Made by a program: the position numbers and the translations under genes. Shown in pieces: positions 38,725-46,439 of a stretch of DNA of 64,000 bases. Under the pieces are notes generated by a model, which was not told the origin of the DNA, did not search any database, and was given only the letters and a program-made list of their open reading frames with translations. The DNA is from JBBPZA01 sp963728925 (GTDB lineage: Bacteria; Actinomycetota; Thermoleophilia; Solirubrobacterales; Solirubrobacteraceae), in assembly GCA_963728925.1 (NCBI GenBank), contig CAVSMB010000029.1, positions 1 to 64,000 of the forward strand, read 5' to 3'. Numbering within the stretch: position 1 is the stretch's first letter; each line of letters begins with the position of its first letter.

Positions 38725-38869
38725 GCGTCTCGCCGCACTCGCAGGTCACCGTGATCGGCGACCCGCGCAGGACAGTCCCTGGGCGCTCGTGGCGGATCTG
38801 CTCGCGCGGCGGGCGCTCGCGGGCCTCCTTCGCCCGTACCTTCGCCGGCTCCCAGCTCTCCAGCGCCAT
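38687..38869 (-). CDS. Small basic protein with CEC motif, possibly truncated
   Basis: 60 residues: ALESWEPAKVRAKEARERPP, REQIRHERPGTVLRGSPITV, then TCECGETREHHDRQ. The final part looks like the first half of a zinc ribbon (CxC) cut short where it overlaps the methyltransferase start by 38 bp. TACGAT ends 9 nt before the ATG, so expression from a leaderless promoter is plausible. Either a real small protein or the 5' end of a lost one. Confidence 0.4.
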   Translation of the reverse strand: MALESWEPAKVRAKEARERPPREQIRHERPGTVLRGSPITVTCECGETREHHDRQRVEHH

Positions 38870-38878
38870 GGCCCCGGG

Positions 38879-38884
38879 ATCGTA
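38879..38884 (-). promoter_or_regulatory. -10-like TACGAT of the small basic protein
   Basis: TACGAT (minus strand) ends 9 nt before ATG 38869. Confidence 0.3.
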
Positions 38885-38901
38885 GTGGCGCCGCCGCCGG
38901 C

Positions 38902-39636
38902 TCAGCCCGCGGCCGCTCGGCTCGGGCCGCGGCGCCCTTCCGGTGCCTCGGGGCGCGGCACGCCGATCGTGCGCAGCCGCGCGCCCTGGACCGCGAGGCG
39001 CGCGTCCTCGCGCTCGACGAAGGCCATGAAGGCCTCCACCGGCGGGCGCACCGGGCCGTCCGCCAGTCGCAGCGCGTACCAGTGCCGGGCGGGCAGGCCG
39101 GCCACGTCGATGGTCGCGAGCACGCCGGCCTCGACCTCGAGGTCGACCGCGACGCGCGACTGCAGGGCGATGCCGAGGTTCGCCCGCACCGCGTGCTTGA
39201 TCGCGCCGTTGGACCCGAGCGTCGGCACGCGCGGGGTGATGTCGTGGCGAGCGAGCAGCTCCTCGACCATCGTGCGGCTGCCCGAGCCCTCCTCGCGAAG
39301 CAGCCACACGCGGTCGCCGAGGTCCTCCAGGCACGCCGCGCGCCGGGACGTCAACGGGTCCTCCGGATGCGTGATGAGGACGATCTCGTTGTCGAGGAAG
39401 GGCACGGCGACGAAGCGCTCGTCGCCCAGCGGCCGGCCGCTGAGCGCGACGTCGGCCTCGCGGTCGAGCAGCCGGCGCAGGACACGTGTGCGGTTCCCCA
39501 CGTCGAGGGAGATCGTCACCTTCGGGTGGCGCGCGCCAAAGCCCTGGACAAGCGCGGGTGCGAGGTACTCGCCGGCGGTGGTGACCGCCGTGATGCGAAG
39601 CTCGCGCTCGCCGAGGTCGGCCGCCTCACGCGACAC
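38902..39636 (-). pseudogene. LysR-type regulator lacking its DNA-binding domain
   Basis: 244 residues of the LysR effector-binding domain (LRITAVTTAGEYLAPALVQG, ... DVALSGRPLGDERFVAVPFL, ... NGAIKHAVRANLGIALQSR) but no N-terminal helix-turn-helix. The frame begins with GTG at the stop codon of an aminotransferase fragment. LysR proteins are about 300 residues, so roughly 60-90 N-terminal residues have been replaced. It cannot bind DNA as a LysR protein would. Confidence 0.65.
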
Positions 39637-39868
39637 TACGTGGGCGCGGCCACCGCGTCACGCGCCGACCGCTCGGAGGCGAGCACGTCGTCGAATGCGG
39701 CGAGCACGCGGTCGGCCGTCGCGCGCGTCGCGTTGTGGCCCATCAGCCCGATGCGCCAGATCGGCGGTGTCCCCGGGCCCAGGCCGCCGCCGACCTCGAT
39801 GGCGTGCTCGCGCAGGAGTCGCCCCTGGATCGCCTTGCCGTCGACCCCGTCCGGCACGCAGACGTCGA
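39636..39868 (-). pseudogene. Class V aminotransferase C-terminal remnant
   Basis: IDVCVPDGVDGKAIQGRLLR, EVGGGLGPGTPPIWRIGLMG and HNATRATADRVLAAFDDVL are the conserved C-terminal domain of alanine/serine-glyoxylate aminotransferases. The PLP-binding large domain is absent. The upstream edge joins a plus-strand CitE fragment at a GTCGATCGAC palindrome (39864-39873). Confidence 0.6.
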
Positions 39869-39870
39869 TC

Positions 39871-39978
39871 GACGGGCGACTCGTCGACGCCGCCTCGATC
39901 CGGATGGCCGAGAACCTGCTGGCCAAGGTCGAGCAGATCGACGCCCGCGAGGCCCGCGTGGGCGCCGCCGCCTCCTGA
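39871..39978 (+). pseudogene. CitE/malyl-CoA lyase-type C-terminal remnant
   Basis: About 35 residues, DGRLVDAASIRMAENLLAKV followed by a charged end (EQIDAREARVGAAAS), resemble the C-terminus of HpcH/HpaI-family citrate lyase beta, malyl-CoA or citramalyl-CoA lyases. The barrel is missing. Short match, moderate certainty. Confidence 0.4.
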
Positions 39979-40107
39979 GGATCGGGGCGCCCCGCCGGCC
40001 TGATTGAACAAATTTGACCAATGCCCCTCCGCTGGGCGATGATGCCGCCGAGCTGGTCGACTGAGCGGACGAGCGGAGGAGCATCGATGGCAGCGACGGG
40101 CATCTCG

Positions 40108-40243
40108 GCGCCGGTATTGGGCGGAACGGTCTCACACCAAGTTCCCCCAGCCCGAGCTCGGCCCGTGGGTCGAGGGCTCGCGGATGGTGGGCACCGACTG
40201 GAAGGCGCCCGTCCTCGAGGGCTGGGAGCCGCCCGCGCACTGA
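40108..40243 (+). pseudogene. 3' end of an unrecognised gene upstream of mobA
   Basis: A coding-like segment reads SHTKFPQPELGPWVEGSRMV then GTDWKAPVLEGWEPPAH and overlaps the next start as TGATG. The preceding sequence has no start. The tight coupling to a molybdenum cofactor gene hints at the end of a molybdoenzyme, but the family is not recognised. Confidence 0.35.
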
Positions 40244-41148
40244 TGGCGAACCCCGCTGCGGCCGCCGGCAGCTCCGCGCCCGCGGCCGGCGACCCGCGCG
40301 CGTCGTCGCCACACCCAGCCGTCTCTCCGGCCGGTGCGGTCGTCCTCGCCGGCGGTCGCTCTTCGCGGATGGGCCGGCCGAAGGCGTGGCTGGAGTGGCA
40401 CGGGTCGACGCTGCTGCGGCGGGTGGTCGGGATCGTCGCGCGCGGGACCGGCGGCCCGGTCGTCGTCGTCCGCGCCCCGGGGCAGGAGCTTCCGGCGCTT
40501 CCAGCGGCGGTCGGCGTCGTCGACGACGCAGCCGAGGGGCGAGGGCCGCTCATGGGGATGGCGGCCGGGCTCGCCGCGCTCGAGGGGCGTGCAGCGGCGG
40601 CCTTCGTCTCCTCGGTGGACGTCGCGCTCCTGACCCCCGCCTTCGTCCGCCGCGTGCTCGACGGGCTCGACGAGGAGACCGACGTCGTCCTGCCCCGCGC
40701 TCTGGGCCATCCCCATCCCCTCGCGGCGGCCTACCGCGTCGGCGTCCTGCCGATCGTCCGGCAACTGATCGCCGAGGACCGCATGCGGCCGGCGTTCGTC
40801 TTCGAGCAGGTGCGCACGCTTCGGCTCGGCGAGGCCGACCTGCGCCCGGCGGACCCGGCCCTCGACTCGCTCCTCAACCTCAACGAGCCCGCCGACTACG
40901 AGCAGGCCCGCGCGCGGCCGGCGCCGGAGGTCCGGGTTCAGCGCTTCGGCGCGCTGCGGCCCGCGGGCGAGCACGCGCCGCTGACCGTCAGCGCGGCGAC
41001 GCTCGGCGCGGCCGCCGCCGCGGCAGGCCTCGCCCTCGACGACCACGTCGTCGCCGCGCTGAACGGCGACCAGGTCACCCGCGACCCCGAGACCCCGCTG
41101 GTCGCGGGCGACGAGATCGCGTTCATGGCCGCCGACGCGGGCGGGTGA
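40243..41148 (+). CDS. MobA-like nucleotidyltransferase fused to a MoaD-like domain
   Basis: 301 residues. Residues about 28-215: molybdenum cofactor guanylyltransferase with AVVLAGGRSSRMGRPKAWLE, the DD-like GVVDDAAEGRGPLMG and SSVDVALLTP. Residues about 222-301: a beta-grasp MoaD/ThiS domain (VRVQRFGALRPAG ... LVAGDEIAFMAADAGG) that ends in the di-glycine needed for adenylation and thiocarboxylation. Both act in molybdopterin synthesis but at different steps, so the fusion is unusual. The MobA half lies between AAA-rich linkers. Confidence 0.75.
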   Translation: MANPAAAAGSSAPAAGDPRASSPHPAVSPAGAVVLAGGRSSRMGRPKAWLEWHGSTLLRRVVGIVARGTGGPVVVVRAPGQELPALPAAVGVVDDAAEGRGPLMGMAAGLAALEGRAAAAFVSSVDVALLTPAFVRRVLDGLDEETDVVLPRALGHPHPLAAAYRVGVLPIVRQLIAEDRMRPAFVFEQVRTLRLGEADLRPADPALDSLLNLNEPADYEQARARPAPEVRVQRFGALRPAGEHAPLTVSAATLGAAAAAAGLALDDHVVAALNGDQVTRDPETPLVAGDEIAFMAADAGG

Positions 41149-41259
41149 GCCATGGACCTCGGACTCAACGGCCGGCGCGCCTCCCTGCCGCGCGGGCAAC
41201 GGCGGGATCGGAAGCGGGGACATTGCGAATCTCCTTCGTTCGAGGCGCCAGGGGGCGGC

Positions 41260-41506
41260 TCAGCCGCCGGCGAGCGCGACGCTGAACGCCGCGGCCGCGG
41301 CCAGCGGCGCGGCGGTGCGGAGGTGGTTCCACCGCGTCCATCCCACGACGTATCGCGTCCAGTGTCCGGACGCGCCGGCGCCGGCCGGGTCGACCGCCGC
41401 CAGCGCGCCCCTTCATCACGAAGCTCGAGAAGGCGAAGAACACCCCGGCGGCCAGGCCGCAGCCGAGCGCCGCGACGAGGGTCAGCGCGAACAGCGCTCC
41501 GCTCAT
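41260..41506 (-). pseudogene. DUF1772 (anthrone-oxygenase-like) membrane protein, internally deleted
   Basis: Starts ATGA-overlapped with the NmrA-like gene and reads LFALTLVAALGCGLAAGVFF and FSSFVMKG, the first helix of DUF1772. In a second frame near the end are WTRWNHLRTAAPLAAAAAFS and VALAGG with TGA at 41260, the usual last helix. The middle helices (about 60 residues) are missing and the frame is shifted. Confidence 0.5.
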
Positions 41507-42342
41507 GGCCGGCCGTCCCAGACGCCGGCCGCCGCGGTCTCGCGGGCGAAGTCCGCGAAGTCGCGCGGCTCGCGCCCGAGGGCGCGCTGCACGCCGTCGG
41601 CCAGCTTCGCGTTGCGGCCGTCGAGCACCTCGGTGAAGAGGTAGCGCAGGAGCCCGACGACGTCGTCGGGGACGCCCTCGTGCGTGGCGGCCGCCGCGTA
41701 GGCGTCCATCGGGACCGGAACGAAGGCGACCGGGCGGCCCGTGGCCGCGGCGATCTCCTCGGTCGCCTGCGCGAAGCTCAGCAGCCGTGGCCCGGTGAGC
41801 TCGTAGAGCCGGCCCACGTGCCCGTCCTCCGTGAGCGCCGCGACGGCGACGTCGGCGATGTCCTCGGCGTCCACGAACGGCTCGGGCACGTCGCCGACGG
41901 GAAGCGCCACCTCGCCGGCGAGCACCGGCTCGAGGAGGTAGCTCTCGCTGAAGTTCTGGCTGAACCAGCTGCAGCGGACGATCGTCCATTCGGCGCCCGA
42001 GTCCTGGAGCGCGCGCTCGGCCCGCTCGGCCTCCTCTTCGCCGCGACCCGAGAGCAGCACGAGTCGCCGCGTGCCGCCATCGAGCGCCACCTGCGCGAAC
42101 GCGGCGATCGCCTCGGGGGCGCCCGGGATCGCGAGGTCGGGGAAGAACGACACGTACACCGCGCTCGTCCCGCGCAGCGCGGGCGCCCACGTCGAGGGGT
42201 CCTCCCAGTCGAAGGGCGGCTCGCCCGAGCGCGAGCCGATGCGCACGGGCATGCCCCGTGCCTCGAGGCGCTCGGCGACGCGGCGACCGGTCTTGCCGGT
42301 GCCGCTGACGACGAGGGTGGGCTGCTGGGGGTCGGTGTTCAT
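41503..42342 (-). CDS. NmrA-like NAD(P)-binding protein
   Basis: 279 residues of the atypical SDR/NmrA family: LVVSGTGKTGRRVAERLEAR (glycine-rich nucleotide site), GTSAVYVSFFPDLAIPGAP, GAEWTIVRCSWFSQNFSESY and DAEDIADVAVAAL. Lacks the YxxxK of true SDR enzymes. Related proteins act as redox sensors or as NAD(P)H:quinone reductases. AAGGAGA precedes the ATG. Likely co-transcribed with the cupin gene upstream and the broken DUF1772 gene downstream, under the divergent AraC regulator. Confidence 0.8.
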   Translation of the reverse strand: MNTDPQQPTLVVSGTGKTGRRVAERLEARGMPVRIGSRSGEPPFDWEDPSTWAPALRGTSAVYVSFFPDLAIPGAPEAIAAFAQVALDGGTRRLVLLSGRGEEEAERAERALQDSGAEWTIVRCSWFSQNFSESYLLEPVLAGEVALPVGDVPEPFVDAEDIADVAVAALTEDGHVGRLYELTGPRLLSFAQATEEIAAATGRPVAFVPVPMDAYAAAATHEGVPDDVVGLLRYLFTEVLDGRNAKLADGVQRALGREPRDFADFARETAAAGVWDGRP

Positions 42343-42393
42343 GTCGGTCTCCTTGGATTCGGTGTCGCTGTTCGGGTCTCGTCTCGACCGCGG

Positions 42394-42999
42394 TCAGGCC
42401 AGCCCGCCGGTCGCCACCACACCCGCCAGGGCGGCGGCCATCCCTGCGCGCGGATGGCGCGCCGAGAAGACCAGCGGTGCGAGCAGCACGCGCTGCACGC
42501 CCACGCTCATGAGCGGGGCGTGGGCCTCCTGGTCGTACTTGCGCGCGAGCGCGGCAAGCTCGAGCGGGTTGCGCGGCAGGCCGCGGCGGGTCATCCGACC
42601 GGCCTGCGCCATCGCGACGACCTCGGCGAACATCTCCTCCATCGCCAGCGCGGGTCGGACCTCGACGCGCAGCCGCGCCTGGGTGTCTCCGGCGTTGGCA
42701 AAGGAGTGCGCGACCCCGGGGGCGACCTCGACGACGTCGCCCGGGCCGGCCAGGCGCGTGCGCAGGCCGACGCGGAAGCGCATGCGGCCCTCGACGACCT
42801 CGAAGCGCTCGGTCTGGACCGGGTGGACGTGTGGGATCGGCACGGCGCCGCCGGGCCGCAGCGCGAAGTCGAAGGCGAGCAGCTCGCCGCCCGTGCTTGC
42901 CGCGGTGTGGGTGAAGGTGAAGCGCTCGCCGGTGACCGGGTTCTCGAGCGTCTGGCCGGGGGTGATCATGGGGCGGCTCCTGATGTCCGTCGTGGTCAT
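42394..42999 (-). CDS. Cupin-domain protein
   Basis: 201 residues. Cupin motif 1 PIPHVHPVQTERFEVVEGRM with metal-ligand His and Glu, motif 2 PGVAHSFANAGDTQARLRVE. A helical C-terminal third (MFAEVVAMAQAGRMTRRGLP) follows. No enzymatic role can be assigned. It is divergent from the AraC regulator and upstream of the NmrA-like gene, so the three probably form one regulon. Confidence 0.75.
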   Translation of the reverse strand: MTTTDIRSRPMITPGQTLENPVTGERFTFTHTAASTGGELLAFDFALRPGGAVPIPHVHPVQTERFEVVEGRMRFRVGLRTRLAGPGDVVEVAPGVAHSFANAGDTQARLRVEVRPALAMEEMFAEVVAMAQAGRMTRRGLPRNPLELAALARKYDQEAHAPLMSVGVQRVLLAPLVFSARHPRAGMAAALAGVVATGGLA

Positions 43000-43068
43000 G
43001 GCCGACAGTCAAGACCGCCGCGGTGAGAGGTTCCATGGCTGTGGCGCCCAAAGTCATGCGCGAGCGTC

Positions 43069-43108
43069 TAAGATCGGCCGATGGACGCGGTGATCGGCCC
43101 ATGGACGC
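43069..43108 (+). promoter_or_regulatory. AraC promoter, 17-bp direct repeat and possible upstream ORF
   Basis: TAAGAT at 43069-43074 ends 6 nt before an ATG at 43081 that opens a ten-codon frame (MDAVIGPWTP) stopping inside the AraC gene. Two near-identical 17-bp copies beginning GATCGGCC lie at 43072-43088 and 43092-43108, 20 bp apart. Helical spacing suits AraC half-sites; duplication of the start region is an alternative. Confidence 0.4.
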
Positions 43109-44081
43109 CGTAGCGGGCCTCCTCGACGGGCCCCGGGCGCGCGAGGCGTTCCTGCTGCGCTCGAGCATGGACCCGCCGTGGTCGCTGCGCATCGAGGACG
43201 AGGCGCCGCTCACCGTCATGGCGATGGTGCGCGGCGACGCGTGGGTCATCACCGACGACGGCGACCAGGTCGCCTTCGGAGCCGGCGACGTCGCCGTCTT
43301 CCGTGGCCCCGACCCCTACACGGTGGCCGACGATCCGGGCACCGCGCCGCAGGTCGTCATCCATCCCGGCCAGGTGTGCGAGGTGCTCGGCACCGGCGGC
43401 GGCGAGGAGCTCGTCGAGAGCCTGGGGTGCGGCGTGCGGACGTGGGGCAACGCCGCGCAGGGAACGACGGTCATGCTGACCGGCACCTACCAGCTCGACG
43501 GCGAGGTCAGCCAGCGCCTGCTCCGCGCGCTGCCCACGCTGCTGGTGCTCCGCGACGAGGACTGGGAGAGCCCGGTGATCGGATTGCTCGCGGGCGAGAT
43601 CGTCAAGGACGACCCCGGCCAGGAGGCCGTGCTCGACCGTCTGCTCGACCTGCTCCTCATCTCCGTCCTCCGCGCCTGGTTCGCGCGGCCCGAGGCCGAC
43701 GCGCCCGACTGGTACCGCGCGTCGAGCGACCCGGTCGTCGGCCACGCCCTGCGCCTGCTCCACCACAACCCCTCGCACCCATGGACGGTCGAGGGCCTGG
43801 CCCGCGAGACCGGAGTCTCCCGCGCGGCCCTGGCACGGCGCTTCAACGAGCTCGTCGGCGAGCCGCCCATGACCTTCCTCACCGGCTGGCGCATCGCCCT
43901 CGCCGCCGACCTGTTGCTCGAGCCCGACGCCACCGTCGGCTCGGTCGCCCATCGCGTCGGCTACAGCACGCCCTTCGCGCTGAGCGCCGCCTTCAAGCGC
44001 GTCCGCGGCGTCAGCCCGCAGCAGTACCGCGTCGCGGCGCGGACGGCCGGGCGCGAACCGCCGGCGCGCATCAGCGCCTGA
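43101..44081 (+). CDS. AraC-family regulator with cupin_6 sensor
   Basis: 326 residues. N-terminal cupin_6 domain (about 1-190: LTVMAMVRGDAWVITDDGDQ, GDVAVFRGPDPYTVADDPGT) and a C-terminal double helix-turn-helix (about 220-315: WTVEGLARETGVSRAALARR; VGYSTPFALSAAFKRVRGVS). Members regulate oxidoreductase genes in response to redox or xenobiotics. Divergent from the cupin-NmrA genes, which are its probable targets. Confidence 0.85.
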   Translation: MDAVAGLLDGPRAREAFLLRSSMDPPWSLRIEDEAPLTVMAMVRGDAWVITDDGDQVAFGAGDVAVFRGPDPYTVADDPGTAPQVVIHPGQVCEVLGTGGGEELVESLGCGVRTWGNAAQGTTVMLTGTYQLDGEVSQRLLRALPTLLVLRDEDWESPVIGLLAGEIVKDDPGQEAVLDRLLDLLLISVLRAWFARPEADAPDWYRASSDPVVGHALRLLHHNPSHPWTVEGLARETGVSRAALARRFNELVGEPPMTFLTGWRIALAADLLLEPDATVGSVAHRVGYSTPFALSAAFKRVRGVSPQQYRVAARTAGREPPARISA

Positions 44082-44097
44082 GCGCGGAGCCCGGTCG

Positions 44098-44679
44098 GTG
44101 CTCTTCCCGCAGCGCCTGTGGGCCGGCCTCGCCGACGGGACCGTCACGCTCGCCTTCCGGCGCTGGCGGCGCCCTGCAGCCCGGGCCGGGAGCGTCCATC
44201 ACACGCCGGCCGGACTGCTGCGCATCGAGGCGGTGCAGCCCGTCGCCGAGCGCGACATCACCGAAGCCGAGGCACGCCGCGCCGGCTTCGCGGACCTGGA
44301 GGCGCTGCTCGCCGAGCAGGAGCGCCACGGCGGCGACGGCCGGCTCTACCGGATCGAGCTGCGCCCGGCCGGCCCTGATCCCAGGGCCGCTCTCCGCGAG
44401 CGAGCCGAGCTCAAAGACGGGGAGCTGGCCGACGTCCTCGGCCGCCTCGCGCGGATGGACGCGCGCTGCCCACACGGGCCCTGGACCGAATTGACGCTGC
44501 GGCTGATCGCCGAGCGACCCGCGACGCGGGCGGCCGACCTGGCGACCGAGCTCGGTCGCGAGCGCCTGCCCTTCAAGGCGGACGTGCGCAAGCTCAAGGC
44601 CCTTGGGCTCACCGAGAGCCTCGAAGTCGGCTACCGGCTCTCCCCGCGCGGACGAGCGGTGCTGGTCCACCTCGAGTAG
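44098..44679 (+). CDS. ASCH-like protein with C-terminal winged helix
   Basis: 193 residues. The N-terminal half (LFPQRLWAGLADGTVTLAFR; LRIEAVQPVAERDITEAEAR) looks like an ASCH RNA-binding fold. The C-terminal half (LADVLGRLARMD ... LPFKADVRKLKALGLTESLE) resembles a winged helix. Not assigned to a characterised family. Begins GTG 17 bp after the AraC gene on the same strand; a shared transcript is likely. Confidence 0.55.
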   Translation: MLFPQRLWAGLADGTVTLAFRRWRRPAARAGSVHHTPAGLLRIEAVQPVAERDITEAEARRAGFADLEALLAEQERHGGDGRLYRIELRPAGPDPRAALRERAELKDGELADVLGRLARMDARCPHGPWTELTLRLIAERPATRAADLATELGRERLPFKADVRKLKALGLTESLEVGYRLSPRGRAVLVHLE

Positions 44680-44763
44680 GCACCGATGACTTCGAGTCGC
44701 GCTCGCAGTCTTCAGCCCCGACCGCTCGGACCGCGAGCGTCTGACCCGACGGAAGGAGACATC

Positions 44764-44842
44764 ATGGACAGCGAGAACCGCGCCGCGGGCGCCGGGGTCA
44801 AGGGCTACGTCGACGTCTACCTGCTCCCGGCTCGCGCCGCCG
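44764..44842 (+). pseudogene. DUF1428 N-terminal scrap
   Basis: After GGAAGGAGA and an ATG the frame reads VKGYVDVYLLPARAA, the opening of DUF1428 proteins (GYVDVYLLPVP...). It is cut at about 44840, where an unrelated oxidoreductase fragment begins in another frame. Confidence 0.4.
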
Positions 44843-44970
44843 GGCGTGGATTCGCTCGCCCCCGAGGTGCCGCTGGTCTTCGCCTTCTCCCCGCTCGTCG
44901 GCACGCCGCTGACCACGAGCGCGAAGTTCGCGGGGCTCGTGAAGTCGCAGCTCATCGGGATGCCGCGCGC
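44843..44970 (+). pseudogene. Aldehyde:ferredoxin oxidoreductase fragment
   Basis: LAPEVPLVFAFSPLVGTPLT and TTSAKFAGLVKSQLIG match the very conserved N-terminal domain of tungsten/molybdenum aldehyde:ferredoxin oxidoreductases (LIFA.GPLTGT...SAKF...KSPLTG). About 40 residues survive, bounded by the DUF1428 scrap and the stop of the next minus-strand gene. The cofactor-ligating Cys motifs are absent. Confidence 0.55.
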
Positions 44971-44971
44971 C

Positions 44972-45667
44972 TCACCGCGGGTCGCCGTAGGTGCCTGGGC
45001 TCTCGTCGGTCGCGCGCCACTGCGGCGTGCGCTCCGGGCTCGCCTCGGCCAGCCCGCGCGTCACGTCGTTGGCGTCGAGGTCGGCCGTGTAGACCGGTGA
45101 CCCCGGCTGCTGTCGCCAGGAGTCGTCGAGGGAGCCGGCGTCGACGGGGTCGAAGCCGAGCTCGTCGACCAGGCCCATGACAACCGCCTTGGCGTGCTGG
45201 TCGTCGCCGGCCACCGGTAGGGCGATGCGGCCGTCCTCGCCGGCCTCGCGGCCGTTCTCCCCCAGATGCTGGGCGTAGATGGTGTTGAACGCCTTGATCA
45301 CGGGGCGGCCGAGCTGCCCGGCGACCCACTGGCTCTCCGGCGTGCCGTCCTCGATCCCGTCGATGCGCCCGTCGCGCTCGCGCGGGTAGTAGTTGCCCGT
45401 GTCGACGACGACCACGTCGTCGCCGGCCTGGGCGAAGAGGTCGGACGGCAGGTCGGGGACCTTTGCCTCCGGGATCGTCACGATGACCAGCTCGCGGCCG
45501 CGTGCCGCCTCCTCGACGTTGACGGCGGTCGCACCCGTCTCGGAGGCCAGGTCGCGCAGTGTCTCGGGCCCGCGCGAGTTCGCGACGGCGACGTCGTGGC
45601 CCAGCTCGGTGAGTCGCCGCGTCAGCGTGCCGCCGATGTTGCCGGCGCCGATGATTCCGATCTCCAT
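44972..45667 (-). CDS. F420-dependent NADP reductase-like protein
   Basis: 231 residues. Rossmann start MEIGIIGAGNIGGTLTRRLT, then VAVANSRGPETLRDL, VNVEEAARGRELVIVTIPEA and VIKAFNTIYAQHLGE. These match the NADPH-dependent F420 reductase/NADP_oxidoreductase group, whose N-terminal domain binds NADP. AGGAGA precedes the ATG. The presence of an F420-type nitroreductase elsewhere in the window fits a genome that makes F420. Whether it uses F420 is not proven. Confidence 0.75.
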   Translation of the reverse strand: MEIGIIGAGNIGGTLTRRLTELGHDVAVANSRGPETLRDLASETGATAVNVEEAARGRELVIVTIPEAKVPDLPSDLFAQAGDDVVVVDTGNYYPRERDGRIDGIEDGTPESQWVAGQLGRPVIKAFNTIYAQHLGENGREAGEDGRIALPVAGDDQHAKAVVMGLVDELGFDPVDAGSLDDSWRQQPGSPVYTADLDANDVTRGLAEASPERTPQWRATDESPGTYGDPR

Positions 45668-45700
45668 GGTGTTCTCCTGGTCGTCGCGAAGGTCAGGACC

Positions 45701-45870
45701 CTAGGTGCCCGCAGCCGGGCGGGCCGAATCCGCGGTGGCGCCGCCGAGCTCGCGCGAGAACGCGGCGGCCGCCTCGAGGAGCAGGGGCAGCACCTCGCGC
45801 CGCCGCGCCTCGGTCAGCCGCGCCCCGGGGCCCTGGAGGCCGAGGATCGCGGCGAGCTCGCCGCGGCGGT
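45701..45870 (-). pseudogene. IclR-type regulator C-terminal remnant
   Basis: AAILGLQGPGARLTEARRRE and VLPLLLEAAAAFSRELGG resemble the last strand-helix of IclR effector domains (AISLSGPA.RLT...). The helix-turn-helix and most of the effector domain are gone. Meets a plus-strand fragment head to head at about 45875. Confidence 0.4.
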
Positions 45871-45876
45871 CGACTA

Positions 45877-46423
45877 GGTCGGCGTCGACCCGTCGAGCTA
45901 CGCGACTGCCCGCGACGGCGTGCCGCCGGTCATCCACGTCGACTCCGACGTGCCGCTCGTCGACGACGACGGGCGCACCCTCACCGAGGAGCCGTGGGGC
46001 ATCTACGTCAAGCGCGACCGCGACAGCGTCCAGGGTGGCGCCGCGCCACTGCCCAAGGGGCACGACTTCGCGCTCGACCCCTATCCGAGCGGAAGCGTCG
46101 AGCCGGGGTTCCCCGACCTCTTCTGCGCGGCGCTCTCGCGCTGCTTCGGACGCTTCGAAGGCGTGCGCCCTCGCTACCGTGACACGCGCTCGGGAGGCGT
46201 CGGCTGCTTCACGGTCGACAACTTCCCGGTCTTCGACCACCTGCGTCCGAACGTCTACGTGATCGCCGACTCCAACCACGGCTACAAGATGATCGCCGTC
46301 GGCCGCGAGGTCGCCCGCATCCTGCAGGGCGAGCACTCGAGCCTCCTGCACCCCTTCCGCTACGAGCGGTTCGCCTCCGGCGACCTGCACCCGGTCTCGC
46401 ACAGCCCGTACCCGTGGAGCTGA
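45877..46423 (+). pseudogene. FAD-dependent oxidoreductase, C-terminal half only
   Basis: About 180 residues: PWGIYVKRDRDSVQGGAAPL, RDTRSGGVGCFTVDNFPVFD, NVYVIADSNHGYKMIAVGRE and the ending SHSPYPWS. This is the substrate-domain and C-terminal FAD-contact part of a DAO/sarcosine-oxidase-like flavoprotein. The Rossmann GxGxxG domain is missing: the frame opens directly after a TAG. It lies 16 bp before the EamA transporter. Confidence 0.6.
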
Positions 46424-46439
46424 GCGTTCCGGAGGGCCG

